NCBI RefSeq assembly: GCF_005845365.1
Contig: NZ_CP040509.1
Coordinates: forward strand, 1 to 64,000
DNA: 64,000 nucleotides
Direction: 5' to 3'
Source of the DNA: Rhodoluna limnophila
GTDB lineage: Bacteria > Actinomycetota > Actinomycetes > Actinomycetales > Microbacteriaceae
Shown here: in pieces, positions 1-11,765 of the stretch
Numbering within the stretch: the stretch's first letter is position 1
Layout: every line of letters starts with the position of its first letter
Position numbers and translations under genes: made by a program
The notes under the pieces: model-generated
Told to the model about the DNA's origin: nothing
The model's input: the letters and a program-made list of their open reading frames with translations, nothing else
The model's database searches: none

Positions 1-60
1 TTATCCACACATTATTCACATAGTGGATAACCTTGTGGAAAACTTGGCGTAGGGTAATGA
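1..60. promoter_or_regulatory. DnaA-box cluster upstream of dnaA
   Basis: A perfect DnaA box TTATCCACA lies at 1-9. Three one-mismatch boxes follow: TTATTCACA at 12-20, and in reverse orientation AGTGGATAA at 22-30 and TGTGGAAAA at 34-42. This arrangement upstream of dnaA fits autoregulation by DnaA and may be an outer part of the bipartite origin. The window begins inside the region, so its full extent is not visible. Confidence 0.75.
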
Positions 61-100
61 TTTACTGGCAATCAGCCGGTTGCAGAAGAAGGCGTTTGAG

Positions 101-1534
101 ATGGCAGAAGCAGATGTAGTCACAGGTTTGTGGCACTCGCTGATTACCAAACTCAACAACGATGAACGCCTAACCCCTCAGCTCCTGGGCTTCTTGAGCC
201 TGGTTGAGCCAAAAGGTGTTCTTGGCGAAACTCTCTATCTAGAGGTTCCAAACGAACTAACCCGCGAAATGATCCAGCAGCGTATGCGCCCCTTCATCCA
301 AGAGGCCATGGCAATAAACGCTGAATTCGGCGGGCCAATTAACTTTGCAACCGTAGTGAATCCAGATATCGAGGCAAATTTTGTTCCGGCAACTCCGGCA
401 GTTACGCCTGAGTCAAACTGGCCGCCTCTAAACCCAGCCGGAACTCCAGTTACTTTTCCAGATTCTGTATCCACTGGCCCGGCGACAACATCTGGATTCG
501 AAACTCGGCTAAACCCTAAGTACACCTTCGATAACTTTGTTACAGGTGGGTCAAATAGATTTGCCCACGCAGCTTCATTTGCAGTAGCCGAAGCACCGGC
601 CAAGGCCTACAACCCGCTATTTATCTATGGTGATTCAGGGCTGGGTAAAACCCACCTGCTGCATGCCATTGGCCACTACGCATTGAACCTTTACCCACGA
701 ATCAAGGTCCGCTACGTATCCAGTGAAGAGTTCACGAACGACTTCATCAACGCCATTCAAAACAACCGCACTGGCATGTTCCAAGCTGAGTACCGTGACA
801 TCGATGTTCTTCTAATCGACGACATTCAGTTTTTGCAGGGTAAAGATCAGACCCAAGAGGCGTTTTTCCACACTTTCAACACCCTGCATGATCACAACAA
901 ACAGGTTGTAATTACCTCTGACCTTCCTCCAAAGCAACTAACTGGCTTTGAAGACCGCATGGTTTCTAGGTTTGAGTGGGGTCTTCTCACTGACATTCAG
1001 ACTCCAGAGCTCGAAACCCGCATCGCAATCCTTCGTAAGAAGGCTGAGAATGACAAACTTCGCGTTGACGACGACATCATCGAGTACATGGCGGCTCGAG
1101 TTTCTTCAAACATCCGTGAGCTCGAAGGTACTTTGATCCGTGTAAACGCTTTTGCTGCTCTAAACCGCCAAAAGGTTGACATGCAGCTGGTTCAGACAGT
1201 TCTAAAAGACATTGTTCCAGTGGGTTCAGACCAGGTAATTGCACCGATTGAGATCATCAATGCAGTTGCCGCGTATTACAAAATCACCCCAGATGACCTT
1301 TACGGCTCCTCACGCATCGCAGCAATTGCATTGGCAAGACAAATTGCAATGTACATCTGCCGTGAGCAAACCAACCTTTCACTGCCAAAAATTGGCCAGC
1401 TATTTGGTGGCCGTGATCACACCACTGTGATGTATGCCCAGCGCAAAATTACCGAATTCATGAATGAACGCCGCTACGTCTATAACCAGGTAACCGAGAT
1501 CATTGCTCGTATCAAGACTGCATCAAAGGGTTAG
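101..1534 (+). CDS. dnaA: Chromosomal replication initiator DnaA
   Basis: DnaA is the AAA+ initiator that binds DnaA boxes, melts the origin and recruits the helicase. The 477-residue product has an N-terminal helicase/DciA interaction domain, a Pro/Thr-rich linker (about 90-145), an AAA+ core with Walker A GDSGLGKT (177-184) and Walker B DVLLIDD (from 235), and a C-terminal DNA-binding domain with the signature [13 protein letters not shown] (from 437). I chose ATG at 101 because AAGAAGG sits 8 bases upstream. An in-frame TTG at 80 would add 7 residues but lacks a comparable ribosome site. DnaA boxes lie on both sides of the gene, as expected for an autoregulated initiator next to oriC. Confidence 0.98.
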   Translation: MAEADVVTGLWHSLITKLNNDERLTPQLLGFLSLVEPKGVLGETLYLEVPNELTREMIQQRMRPFIQEAMAINAEFGGPINFATVVNPDIEANFVPATPAVTPESNWPPLNPAGTPVTFPDSVSTGPATTSGFETRLNPKYTFDNFVTGGSNRFAHAASFAVAEAPAKAYNPLFIYGDSGLGKTHLLHAIGHYALNLYPRIKVRYVSSEEFTNDFINAIQNNRTGMFQAEYRDIDVLLIDDIQFLQGKDQTQEAFFHTFNTLHDHNKQVVITSDLPPKQLTGFEDRMVSRFEWGLLTDIQTPELETRIAILRKKAENDKLRVDDDIIEYMAARVSSNIRELEGTLIRVNAFAALNRQKVDMQLVQTVLKDIVPVGSDQVIAPIEIINAVAAYYKITPDDLYGSSRIAAIALARQIAMYICREQTNLSLPKIGQLFGGRDHTTVMYAQRKITEFMNERRYVYNQVTEIIARIKTASKG

Positions 1535-1562
1535 TAACCACAGAAAGTAATTACTCCGGCTC

Positions 1563-1592
1563 AACCACCACTCAAAAACTTGGGTGGTTTTG
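1563..1592 (+). terminator. Terminator after dnaA
   Basis: AACCACC at 1563-1569 can pair with GGTGGTT at 1583-1589, followed by a short T run. It sits 28 bases after the dnaA stop and separates dnaA transcription from the origin region. Confidence 0.6.
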
Positions 1593-2014
1593 TCATTTAA
1601 GGATCACTTGGGTGATTAATCCACAAAAATGTGGAGAAATAAACATATGAACATGTCTGTGGATAAGTCCGGATAACTAGCAATTAACAGTGCAATACGG
1701 ACGCTGGAGTTGTGATGACAAAAATTACAACTCACAGGCGGTCAAGTTATCCACAGAATAATCCACAAGTGTATAAACATCTAACACGGTTGTAGTTTCG
1801 TGAGAAACATTGAGAAGTTGCCAGTTATCCACATTTTCCACAGGTGTTAATAATGTTGTTTTAAATATTTAAAGATTTAGACAGATTCATAACTCTTGGG
1901 GTAAACACCAATCGGTGTGCAGAGGCTTGAAACCAAAGGTTTTAGGGCATAAATGTGCCAAGATTGAGGACTAGAAACTATTGCGCTCAAAGATGCGCAG
2001 ATTTGAGGTAAACC
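1593..2014. other. oriC: Replication origin oriC (dnaA-dnaN intergenic region)
   Basis: This gene-free stretch is dense in DnaA boxes. Perfect copies are TGTGGATAA at 1658-1666 (reverse) and TTATCCACA at 1747-1755 and 1825-1833. One-mismatch copies are TAATCCACA at 1617-1625 and 1759-1767, TGTGGAGAA at 1630-1638 and TTTTCCACA at 1834-1842. The last two boxes abut one another and are followed at once by an AT-rich run at about 1847-1880 that looks like the DNA unwinding element. The dnaA-oriC-dnaN order is the standard actinobacterial arrangement. The dnaN promoter should lie in the last 130 bases; I could not assign its hexamers. Confidence 0.9.
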
Positions 2015-3157
2015 TTGAAGTTCCAAGTCAACAAAGACGTGCTCAGCGAAGCTGTTTCTTTTGCTGTCCGCCTTTTGCCTCAGCGCACCACTTTGCCAAT
2101 TCTTGGCGGAATCCTGATCGAGGCAGATGCCAACGCACTTCGTCTATCGGTGTTTGACTACGAAGTATCAGCCCAGGCAGAAATCGTTGCCAAGGTAGAA
2201 ACCTCAGGACGAGTTTTGGTTTCAGGCCGTTTGCTTTCTGAAATTGCCAGCAAACTACCTAATGCACCGGTTGAATTTGCCACCGACGGTTCAAAAGTCA
2301 CCGTTTCATGTGGATCAACCAAGTTCTCACTTTTGACCATGCCGGTTGAGGAATACCCAACGCTTCCTGAAATTCCAGCTATTTCAGGCACCATTTCTGG
2401 CGAAGCTTTTGCCGATGCCGTTCACCAAGTGGCTGTTGCCGCTTCAAAGGATGACGTAACTCCGGTATTGACCGGTGTTCAGCTAGAAACCGGCGAAAAG
2501 TCAATTTCTTTTGTTGCAACCGACCGCTACCGCGTTGCACTGCGAGAAGCAGCCTGGGTAGCAAGCCCATCAGGCGCCGGATCAGTAGCACTGGTACCAG
2601 CAAGAACTTTGCAAGAAGTTGCTAAGACATTTGGTAACCAGGGTGAAATTTCTATTGCAATTGCTAAGACTGACGATCGCGAAATGATTGCTTTCAAGGC
2701 AAACAACAGATCAGTGACTTCATTGCTACTCAAGGGCAACTTTCCGCCGGTAAAGAGCTTGTTCCCAACTGACATCGATAACTTTGCCGTTGTTTCTACT
2801 GGTGATCTAGTTGATTCAACCCGTCGAGTAGCTCTAGTTCTTGAGCGCGAGAGCCCACTTCGATACAGCTTCAACGAGGGTGAGCTTTCATTGGAGGCCA
2901 CCGGCAATGAAACTGCTCAGGCGTCTGAAAACATCAATGCCGAGCTAACCGGAAAAGAAATTGTTGTTTCGCTCAAGCCGCAGTTCTTGATTGATGGCCT
3001 AGCCGGTGTTCACGGAGAATTTGTGAAAATTGCATTCACCAACAACGACAACCCAAACAAACCGGGTCCGGTTCTGATTTCTAGCCACGGATCAAAAGAA
3101 AAGACCGACTCTGACAGCTACCGTTACCTGCTTCAGCCAAACCTTTTGGTTCGCTAG
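2015..3157 (+). CDS. dnaN: DNA polymerase III beta sliding clamp
   Basis: DnaN is the ring-shaped clamp that tethers DNA polymerase III to DNA. The 380-residue length and three-repeat architecture are normal for the family. N-terminal text such as LLPQRTTLPILGGILIEA and FDYEVSA is characteristic, and the C-terminus YLLQPNLLVR resembles the usual clamp ending. The start is TTG at 2015, supported by GAGGT at 2005-2009 and by an N-terminus MKFQVNKDVL typical of the group. It precedes recF by 51 bases; no gnd gene intervenes, unlike in some relatives. Confidence 0.98.
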   Translation: MKFQVNKDVLSEAVSFAVRLLPQRTTLPILGGILIEADANALRLSVFDYEVSAQAEIVAKVETSGRVLVSGRLLSEIASKLPNAPVEFATDGSKVTVSCGSTKFSLLTMPVEEYPTLPEIPAISGTISGEAFADAVHQVAVAASKDDVTPVLTGVQLETGEKSISFVATDRYRVALREAAWVASPSGAGSVALVPARTLQEVAKTFGNQGEISIAIAKTDDREMIAFKANNRSVTSLLLKGNFPPVKSLFPTDIDNFAVVSTGDLVDSTRRVALVLERESPLRYSFNEGELSLEATGNETAQASENINAELTGKEIVVSLKPQFLIDGLAGVHGEFVKIAFTNNDNPNKPGPVLISSHGSKEKTDSDSYRYLLQPNLLVR

Positions 3158-3208
3158 GCACTAAAACAAAAGGCTGAATTACAAGAATTAGAAAAGGGCG
3201 GGCGTTAG

Positions 3209-4375
3209 ATGTACATAAAGCATCTTTCGCTCGCCCAATTTCGTAATTACAAAAGTGCAGAGCTTTCGCTTTCGCAAGGCGTCAACCTACTGGTTGGACC
3301 AAATGGCCAGGGCAAGACCAATCTGGTTGAGGCAATCCGCTATTTATCAACAATCAGTAGCCACAGAGTTGCGGGCTACCTTCCGCTGATTCAACAAAAC
3401 CAAAGCCAGGCGGTCATCCGGGCTATGGCAAGTTTTGATGAGCGCGATGTACTAATCGAACTTGAAATCAACCGGGATTCTGCCAATAAGGCCCGAATCA
3501 ATAAATCACCCGCCCCTAAAGTGCGCGACATCCTTGGGTTTGTAAATTCTGTTACATTCGCCCCAGAAGACCTAGACATCGTGAAGCGTGATCCAAGTAA
3601 TCGACGCGCTTTTATCGACGAACTTGTAATTCAGGTGTGGCCAAGATTTGCCGGTGTTTATTCAGATTATGAGCGTGTGCTGAAACAAAGAAACACTCTT
3701 CTAAAAACCGCCAGACAAACCGGAACCAAAGGTTCGGCTCTGAGCACACTGGATGCCTGGGATGCATCATTGGTTTCTTACGGATCTGAAATTATTGCCG
3801 CAAGGCTGGACCTGATTGAAAGATTGCGCCCACACCTTTTTGAGGCATACCAATCCATAGCGATTGCAAACAACGAGCCAAGGATTTTGGTCAAATCATC
3901 TCTATTGGGTGCCGCAATTGTGCAGTTTGATGAAGACTCTGAAGATTTGGAGTACATCAACACCTCTGATCGAACGGAAATAACCGAGCTGTACAGCAAA
4001 AAGTTGTCATTCGTTCGGCCAAAAGAGCTGGAGCGGGGAATTACATTAGTTGGCCCGCACCGCGATGACTTGGTATTGATGCTGGGAGACTTACCGGCCA
4101 AAGGGTATGCAAGCCACGGGGAATCTTGGTCTTACGCCCTGGCATTGAGATTGGCTTCAATTGCGCTGCTGCGCGCCGAAACCAGATCTGGCGACCCAAT
4201 TTTGATTTTGGATGACGTGTTTGCCGAATTGGACTCTGGGCGACGAGAGCGATTGGCCGGAATGGTAGCCAATAACGAGCAGGTTTTGATTACCGCGGCC
4301 GTAGCTGAGGACATCCCAAAGGCCCTTCAGGCCACAGTATTTAATGTAATTTCGGGCACGGTAGCCGGTGGATAA
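3209..4375 (+). CDS. recF: DNA replication and repair protein RecF
   Basis: RecF is an SMC/ABC-like ATPase that helps load RecA at single-strand gaps via RecFOR. The 388-residue protein has Walker A GPNGQGKT at residues 30-37, the signature region GPHRDD near 290, and a Walker B/D-loop ILDDVFAELD near 335. Start ATG at 3209 follows a GGGCGGG-rich stretch. The gene overlaps the next gene by 8 bases, which suggests translational coupling within dnaN-recF-dciA. Confidence 0.97.
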   Translation: MYIKHLSLAQFRNYKSAELSLSQGVNLLVGPNGQGKTNLVEAIRYLSTISSHRVAGYLPLIQQNQSQAVIRAMASFDERDVLIELEINRDSANKARINKSPAPKVRDILGFVNSVTFAPEDLDIVKRDPSNRRAFIDELVIQVWPRFAGVYSDYERVLKQRNTLLKTARQTGTKGSALSTLDAWDASLVSYGSEIIAARLDLIERLRPHLFEAYQSIAIANNEPRILVKSSLLGAAIVQFDEDSEDLEYINTSDRTEITELYSKKLSFVRPKELERGITLVGPHRDDLVLMLGDLPAKGYASHGESWSYALALRLASIALLRAETRSGDPILILDDVFAELDSGRRERLAGMVANNEQVLITAAVAEDIPKALQATVFNVISGTVAGG

Positions 4376-4853
4376 AAGAGATTTTGCCCAGGAGTTCTAT
4401 TGGAGAATGCGCGAGGCCGTTACCGGAAGGCTGAGCCGCGAAGCCAAGCGCATTGCCGAAAAAGAAAACGCCAAAAACTCTCGTCCTTTTGAGAAGGGGC
4501 GGGACATCATTGCCGCCGGAGACTCTATCGAGGGACTCTTAAAGTCATTCCGCTGGGAAAGTCAGCTTTCAGAGGCCGATCTATTCAATAATTGGGCCAC
4601 CGTGGTTGGCGAAACTAACGCTGCCAGCTCTCAGCCAGAGGCACTAATCAACGGGGTACTGACAATTAGGTGCAAGTCAACCGCCTGGGCCACCCAATTG
4701 AGACTCATGCAGACTCAACTTTTAGAGCAAATTAGAGCTGCTTTTCCGAAGCTTGAAATTACAAGTTTGAAGCTGTTGGGGCCGGATGCTCCGAGTTGGA
4801 AAAAGGGCCCTCGATCGGTGCCCGGAAGAGGCCCGAGAGACACCTACGGATAA
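4368..4853 (+). CDS. dciA: DciA family (DUF721) helicase-associated protein
   Basis: This 161-residue protein carries the DUF721/DciA domain (about 60-140, including LFNNWATVVGE and LTIRCKSTAWATQL). DciA is the helicase operator/loader used by bacteria that lack DnaC or DnaI, and it occupies this slot between recF and gyrB in many actinobacteria. The start taken is GTG at 4368, overlapping the recF stop; an internal ATG at about 4408 is possible. The C-terminal tail is basic and Gly/Pro-rich. Confidence 0.88.
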   Translation: MDKRDFAQEFYWRMREAVTGRLSREAKRIAEKENAKNSRPFEKGRDIIAAGDSIEGLLKSFRWESQLSEADLFNNWATVVGETNAASSQPEALINGVLTIRCKSTAWATQLRLMQTQLLEQIRAAFPKLEITSLKLLGPDAPSWKKGPRSVPGRGPRDTYG

Positions 4854-4898
4854 CCCCCGTTTTTGGGTGATTAAACCCCATCCTGATTGGCCCTTAAT

Positions 4899-4919
4899 CC
4901 GCGCTACGGCGCGGTTTTT
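4899..4919 (+). terminator. Terminator after dciA
   Basis: CCGCGC (4899-4904), loop TACG and GCGCGG (4909-4914) form a strong 6-bp GC stem followed by five T residues. This is a textbook intrinsic terminator ending the dnaN-recF-dciA transcript before gyrB. Confidence 0.9.
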
Positions 4920-5047
4920 GGTTCTCGACACAACGCACAAATACAGGGTTTTGTCAGGCCAAAAAGGTAGACTTCTTGATAGTTAGTTACCCCGAATATC
5001 AGTCGTCTACTGAAGCCGCATTTCACCGGGCCTAACCACGCGAATAA

Positions 5048-6994
<1,947 letters not shown>

Positions 6995-7032
6995 GCCGCC
7001 GACACCGACGAAAGATTTAGAGAAGAGACATC

Positions 7033-9579
7033 ATGGCTGACGAAACCACCAATGCAAGTGGACTAATCGACAATATTGAGCAGGTCGACCTTCAGGTCGA
7101 AATGCAGCGCAGCTACCTCGACTACGCAATGAGCGTTATCGTGGGCCGCGCCCTTCCAGACGTTCGCGATGGCCTGAAGCCAGTTCACCGCCGCGTTATC
7201 TATGCAATGTTTGATGGCGGTTACCGCCCAGACAAGCAGTTCTCAAAGTGCTCGCGCGTTGTCGGAGACGTTATGGGTCAGTACCACCCACACGGTGACA
7301 GCGCGATTTACGACACCATGGTACGACTTACTCAGGACTGGAACCTTCGCTACCCACTAATCTCAGGCCAAGGAAACTTTGGTTCACCGGGTAACGACCC
7401 TGCCGCTGCACCTCGATACACCGAGTGCCGCATGGCTCCTTTGGCCATGGAGATGGTTCGCGACATCGACGAAGAAACCGTTGATTTCCAGGACAACTAC
7501 GATGGCCGCACCCAGGAACCAACCGTTCTACCGAGCCGCATCCCGAACCTACTGGTCAACGGATCAATCGGTATCGCGGTTGGTATGGCCACCAACATTC
7601 CACCTCACAACCTTCGTGAAGTAGCCGATGGTGCTCAGTGGTACCTAAAGAACCCAGAGGCAACCCGCGAAGAACTGCTTGAGGCATTGATCGAGCGCAT
7701 CAAGGGCCCAGACTTCCCAACCGGCGCACACATTCTTGGCCGCAAGGGAATCGAAGAGGCGTACCGCACCGGTCGTGGCTCGGTCACCATGCGCGCAATC
7801 ATCAATGTTGAAGAGCTGCACGGCCGCACCTGTTTGGTTGTAACCGAGCTGCCTTACCAGGTAAACCCTGACAACTTGGCAGAAAAGATTGCCGGCTTGG
7901 TCAAGGAAGGCCGCCTTCAGGGCATCGCCGACATCCGTGACGAAACCTCAGGCCGTACCGGTCAGCGCTTGGTAATTGTGCTCAAGAAAGACGCTGTTGC
8001 CCGCGTTGTTTTGAACAACCTTTACAAGCTGACCCCGTTGCAAGAGAACTTCAGCGCAAACATGCTGGCTCTGGTTGATGGTGTTCCGCGTACCTTGAGT
8101 CTTGATGGCTTTATCAGCAACTGGGTTGAGCACCAGGTTGAGGTTATTGTTCGCCGCACCCAGTTCCGTCTGCGTAAGGCTGAAGAGCGTGCCCACATTT
8201 TGCGTGGTTACCTAAAGGCTCTCGACGCACTCGACGCCGTAATTGCTTTGATTCGCAAGAGCGCCAACGTTGAAGACGCACGCGAAGGCTTGATGGCCTT
8301 GCTGAGCATCGATGAACTGCAGGCACGTGCAATTCTGAACATGCAGTTGCGCCAGCTTGCAGCCCTTGAACGCCAGAAAATCATTGATGAAGCAGCCGAG
8401 CTTGAGGCTCAGATCATTGACTTCAAGGCAATCATCGCCGACCCAGTTCGCCAGCGCACCATCATCAGTGAAGAACTCGATGAAGTTGTGGCAAAGCACG
8501 GAGATGACCGCCGAAGCGCAATCATTGCTGGTTTCGACGGCGATGTTTCAGTCGAAGACCTGATTCCTGAAGAGGAAATGGTTATCTCTCTCACCCGCGG
8601 TGGCTACATTAAGCGCACCAAGAGTGACAACTACCGCCAGCAACACCGCGGCGGTAAGGGCGTTAAGGGAGCCAACCTTCGTGCCGATGACGTTGTTGAG
8701 CACTTCTTTGTGACCACAACCCACCACTGGTTGTTGTTCTTCACAAACAAGGGCCGCGTTTACCGCACCAAGGCCTATGAGGTTCTTGAAGGTGGCCGCG
8801 ACACCAAGGGACAGCACGTTGCTAACCTGCTTGCCCTTCAGCCTGATGAACAGATTGCCCAGGTTCTTGACCTTAAGGACTACCAGCAAGCACCATATCT
8901 CGTACTTGCCACCCGTGACGGTTTGGTCAAGAAGACCTCTCTCGATGCCTATGACACTGCGCGAACCGGCGGAATCATCGCGATCAAACTTCGTGAAGGT
9001 GACGAACTGGTCTCAGCGATGTTGGCATCTGAGGCAGACGACCTACTGCTCGTTTCTCACAAGGGTATGTCGATCCGATTCTCAGCCAGCGATGAAATGC
9101 TGCGACCAATGGGCCGCGACACTTCAGGAAACATCGGTATGAACTTCCGCGAGGGTGACCACCTACTTTCTGCAAGCGTGATCAATGACGCTGACGAAGC
9201 CTTTGTATTTGTGGTTACTGAAGGCGGATACGCCAAGCGCACCGAGGTTTCTCAGTACCGCCCGCAAAACCGCGGTGGTTTGGGTATCAAGGTAGCCAAG
9301 CTTGAAGAAAAGCGCGGAGACCTAGTTGGCGCAATCATCGTTGCCGAAGATGACGAAGTTCTTGTAGTTCTAGCCAGCGGCAAGGTGGTTCGTTCAGCTG
9401 TGAACGAGGTTCCAGCCAAGGGCCGTGACACCATGGGTGTTGTCTTTGCTCGATTCGAAGAGGATGACGTAATTCTCGGACTAGCGAAAAACACCGAACG
9501 CAATCTAGAGTCGAATGAGATTGCCGGCGATGACGAAGTTGAAGCCGCCGAAGTAGCCACTGAAGGAGCAGCTGAATGA
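7033..9579 (+). CDS. gyrA: DNA gyrase subunit A
   Basis: GyrA is the DNA breakage-reunion subunit of gyrase. The catalytic tyrosine lies in [10 protein letters not shown] (Tyr129), and the C-terminal beta-pinwheel carries a GyrA-box QHRGGKG starting at 537 (consensus QRRGGKG). In the quinolone-resistance region the stretch [10 protein letters not shown] keeps both the Ser and the Asp associated with drug sensitivity. The 848-residue protein ends in an acidic tail. Its stop overlaps the start of the next gene (ATGA), indicating coupling. Confidence 0.98.
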   Translation: MADETTNASGLIDNIEQVDLQVEMQRSYLDYAMSVIVGRALPDVRDGLKPVHRRVIYAMFDGGYRPDKQFSKCSRVVGDVMGQYHPHGDSAIYDTMVRLTQDWNLRYPLISGQGNFGSPGNDPAAAPRYTECRMAPLAMEMVRDIDEETVDFQDNYDGRTQEPTVLPSRIPNLLVNGSIGIAVGMATNIPPHNLREVADGAQWYLKNPEATREELLEALIERIKGPDFPTGAHILGRKGIEEAYRTGRGSVTMRAIINVEELHGRTCLVVTELPYQVNPDNLAEKIAGLVKEGRLQGIADIRDETSGRTGQRLVIVLKKDAVARVVLNNLYKLTPLQENFSANMLALVDGVPRTLSLDGFISNWVEHQVEVIVRRTQFRLRKAEERAHILRGYLKALDALDAVIALIRKSANVEDAREGLMALLSIDELQARAILNMQLRQLAALERQKIIDEAAELEAQIIDFKAIIADPVRQRTIISEELDEVVAKHGDDRRSAIIAGFDGDVSVEDLIPEEEMVISLTRGGYIKRTKSDNYRQQHRGGKGVKGANLRADDVVEHFFVTTTHHWLLFFTNKGRVYRTKAYEVLEGGRDTKGQHVANLLALQPDEQIAQVLDLKDYQQAPYLVLATRDGLVKKTSLDAYDTARTGGIIAIKLREGDELVSAMLASEADDLLLVSHKGMSIRFSASDEMLRPMGRDTSGNIGMNFREGDHLLSASVINDADEAFVFVVTEGGYAKRTEVSQYRPQNRGGLGIKVAKLEEKRGDLVGAIIVAEDDEVLVVLASGKVVRSAVNEVPAKGRDTMGVVFARFEEDDVILGLAKNTERNLESNEIAGDDEVEAAEVATEGAAE

Positions 9580-10013
9580 AAGAACGCCTAAAGGCCGCAG
9601 CCAAGAGCGCCGCATCGCGCGCAACCGGTCCGGCGCCAAAGCAGGTAAAGCTGAAGCTGGTTCAAATTGGCTTCTGGTCAGCTGTTAAGGCAGGCCTGCT
9701 AGTCACCATTGCCACTGGCATTGCCATGATTGTTGGTTTTTTCTTGATCTGGCTTGTGGTCAGCAGCACCGGATTGTTCGGTAGCTTGAGCACGCTAATC
9801 AACGGAATCATCGGTGGCGGAAGCGGCACAACTGAGGCGGGCGTAAACGTTGCCGAGCAGCTGAGCTTGCCACGAGTGATGTCATTTGCCATCACTACAG
9901 CACTGTTCAACATTGTGATCGGAACCCTGCTAACCGGTATTTCTGCAGCAATTTACAACGTGATTGCTCGTCTAACCGGCGGAATCTCAGTTGGTTTTAC
10001 CAACGACCAGTAA
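9576..10013 (+). CDS. DUF3566 transmembrane protein
   Basis: This 145-residue protein belongs to the actinobacterial DUF3566 family, regularly found just downstream of gyrA. After a basic N-terminal segment there are two strong membrane segments (about 40-65 and 105-135), with a Gly/Ser-rich loop between them and the characteristic [14 protein letters not shown] before the first. Function is unknown; linkage to gyrase suggests coexpression rather than a shown interaction. Start ATG overlaps the gyrA stop. Confidence 0.85.
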   Translation: MKERLKAAAKSAASRATGPAPKQVKLKLVQIGFWSAVKAGLLVTIATGIAMIVGFFLIWLVVSSTGLFGSLSTLINGIIGGGSGTTEAGVNVAEQLSLPRVMSFAITTALFNIVIGTLLTGISAAIYNVIARLTGGISVGFTNDQ

Positions 10014-10031
10014 CTAAGTTCTTCTGTGACT

Positions 10032-10060
10032 TTGCACTCATAAATAAATTCGTGTAAAGT
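10032..10060 (+). promoter_or_regulatory. Promoter of tRNA-Ile
   Basis: TTGCAC at 10032-10037 and TAAAGT at 10055-10060 are separated by exactly 17 bases, close to the housekeeping sigma consensus. The tRNA begins 15 bases after the -10 element. The same -10 sequence occurs before tRNA-Ser(TGA). Confidence 0.75.
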
Positions 10061-10074
10061 CATAGAGGTTCTAC

Positions 10075-10151
10075 GGGCCTATAGCTCAGGTGGTTAGAGC
10101 GCTTCACTGATAATGAAGAGGTCGGAGGTTCAAGTCCTCCTAGGCCCACCA
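10075..10151 (+). tRNA. tRNA-Ile (GAT)
   Basis: The cloverleaf is complete: acceptor GGGCCTA/TAGGCCC, anticodon arm CTTCA-CTGATAA-TGAAG with anticodon GAT at 10109-10111, T-arm GGAGGTTCAAGTCCTCC, discriminator A and encoded CCA. With tRNA-Ala it forms the pair found after gyrA in other actinobacteria; no rRNA genes accompany it. Confidence 0.97.
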
Positions 10152-10217
10152 GGAAGCTTCTTCACCAAAAGAAGGTTCTGAACCGCAGAAACACAAAGAT
10201 TCAAAGCACCAAGACCC

Positions 10218-10293
10218 GGGGATTTAGCTCAGTTGGTAGAGCACCTGCTTTGCAAGCAGGGGGTCAGGGGTTCGACCCCCCTAATCTCCACCA
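10218..10293 (+). tRNA. tRNA-Ala (TGC)
   Basis: Acceptor GGGGATT pairs with AATCTCC (one G-T pair). The anticodon arm CCTGC-TTTGCAA-GCAGG has anticodon TGC at 10251-10253, and the T-arm is GGGGTTCGACCCCC. Discriminator A and CCA are encoded. A terminator follows within 10 bases. Confidence 0.97.
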
Positions 10294-10300
10294 AAAATAA

Positions 10301-10330
10301 AATGCCTCCCATTTAGGGGGGCATTTTTTT
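10301..10330 (+). terminator. Terminator after tRNA-Ala
   Basis: AATGCCTCCC (10301-10310) pairs with GGGGGGCATT (10315-10324, one G-T pair) and is followed by a run of T residues. It ends the tRNA-Ile/tRNA-Ala transcript. Confidence 0.9.
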
Positions 10331-10433
10331 ACACTGCACGTGCCAGCAAGGGCTGTTTTACGCTGGTGTTCACTGCAGAAATCTAAAAAGTGACAATGCC
10401 ACATTGCTGGTGGTTGTCTGGAGTGGGATTCAT

Positions 10434-10925
10434 ATGAATCGGCAACGAAAAGTCCATATGATGAGAGCACCCCTTTTAGCCCTGATTATTTTGGGTGTTC
10501 TCAACATCGCGATCATTGAGCCCGCCATCTCTTGGAGTTTTAGAGAATCAGGCGCATCGAATCTTTCGAATGCCAACTGGGTGGCAGTTTCCGTGTCCCT
10601 AGCAATCTGGATAATAATGGCGATAGTTGTTAGCACTTCAGTCCTGATTGCTCAGGAGTTCGTAACACGAAGGGTTGGACCGGGTACTGACAGGCAAGCG
10701 CTTCTCTGGGCCGTGCGCCTAGCGGGGCTGGCCCTGATAATGTCCGGTTATCTATTACCAATTTGGGCTGTTGATTTTGCCACCTACAGAGTCGACCAAG
10801 GTCAAGGAACCAACCTGATATCGATTGGTGTGGTAACTGCTTCTCCCATCTGCCTGGCAGCTGCACTGATTATTTTTGTAGTCTGCATTCTCAGACGAAA
10901 GTTAACATTTGGGAATAGTCGCTAA
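10434..10925 (+). CDS. Hypothetical four-helix membrane protein
   Basis: A 163-residue product with four hydrophobic segments (near residues 12-30, 45-70, 90-110 and 128-150) separated by short polar loops, ending in a basic tail. I recognise no family. Start ATG at 10434 is supported by GGAG at 10420-10423; a second ATG pair 24 bases later is possible, and an upstream start at 10404 is less likely. It stands alone, between the tRNA terminator and the SDR gene. Codon use looks less GC-biased at third positions than in neighbouring housekeeping genes, so it may be an accessory gene. Confidence 0.65.
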   Translation: MNRQRKVHMMRAPLLALIILGVLNIAIIEPAISWSFRESGASNLSNANWVAVSVSLAIWIIMAIVVSTSVLIAQEFVTRRVGPGTDRQALLWAVRLAGLALIMSGYLLPIWAVDFATYRVDQGQGTNLISIGVVTASPICLAAALIIFVVCILRRKLTFGNSR

Positions 10926-11004
10926 GAAACATTTGAAAATACTCGAGTCAGTCGCGTAGCTTTTCCTGAAGCACCGGAACCTCTGCCATCAGTAAACTTG
11001 AGCC

Positions 11005-11754
11005 ATGACTAACTCATTCGCTGGTAAGCACGCTTTTGTATCTGGTTCATCACGAGGCATTGGCGCACAAGTTGCCCAGATGCTGGCTGCGCAGGGCGCA
11101 ACCGTGGCCATCAACTACCGCGACAAGGTGGTTCGCGCCGAAAAGATTGCAAACCAGATCATCGAAGCCGGCGGCAAGGCCATCGTGGTTGGTGCAGATC
11201 TAACCGATTACTCAAGTATTGACGCTTTGGCGGCAACCCTAAAGGCTGAATTTGGTGGCCTAGACCTTTTGGTTCTCAACGCTTCTGGCGGTATGGAGAC
11301 TGGCAAGGGCGAGGATTACGCGATGAAGCTAAACCGCGATGCACAGGTAAACCTTGTGAAGACCGCTTTGCCACTGATGAACGCTGGCTCACGCATTGTG
11401 TTCGTCACCAGCCACCAGGCGCACTTCATCCGCGAAACTCCAACCATGCCTGAGTACGTGCCAGTTGCTCTCAGCAAGCGCGCCGGCGAAGACGCTCTTC
11501 GCGACATGATTCCTGAGCTAACCGAAAAGGGCATCGAGTTTGTAGTGGTTTCGGGAGACATGATTGAGGGGACCGTGACGGCTACCCTGCTTGACCGCCT
11601 AAACCCAGGCGCCATCGATGCTCGTAAAGAAGCTGTCGGCAAGCTCTACAACGTAGAAGAATTTGCCGAAGAGATCGTCAAGGCTGCCTCAGCGCCGGTA
11701 CCAGCAGACAACACCGTCTTGGTTGGCGACACCGGTTACTTCACTAAGAAATAA
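11005..11754 (+). CDS. SDR family oxidoreductase
   Basis: A 249-residue short-chain dehydrogenase/reductase with an N-terminal Rossmann fold. The cofactor motif is SGSSRGIG (13-20), and the structural motif is NASG (from 92). The catalytic region has Ser136 and then Tyr151 and Lys158, spaced Y-x6-K as in FabI/InhA-type enoyl reductases rather than the usual Y-x3-K. An aromatic or basic cluster after the Rossmann turn (NYRDKVVRAEK) suggests NADP(H). The substrate is unknown. A 56-codon membrane gene follows 11 bases downstream and may be cotranscribed. Confidence 0.88.
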   Translation: MTNSFAGKHAFVSGSSRGIGAQVAQMLAAQGATVAINYRDKVVRAEKIANQIIEAGGKAIVVGADLTDYSSIDALAATLKAEFGGLDLLVLNASGGMETGKGEDYAMKLNRDAQVNLVKTALPLMNAGSRIVFVTSHQAHFIRETPTMPEYVPVALSKRAGEDALRDMIPELTEKGIEFVVVSGDMIEGTVTATLLDRLNPGAIDARKEAVGKLYNVEEFAEEIVKAASAPVPADNTVLVGDTGYFTKK

Positions 11755-11765
11755 GGTTGCCGATC

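Noticed and set aside
10075-10293. tRNA-Ile/tRNA-Ala pair as remnant of an rRNA operon
   Set aside because: The same pair follows gyrA in other actinobacteria without rRNA, and no 16S or 23S sequence is nearby.
10264-10470. Minus-strand open frame over the tRNA-Ala 3' end and terminator
   Set aside because: It reads through a tRNA and a terminator hairpin in antisense; no ribosome site or family resemblance.
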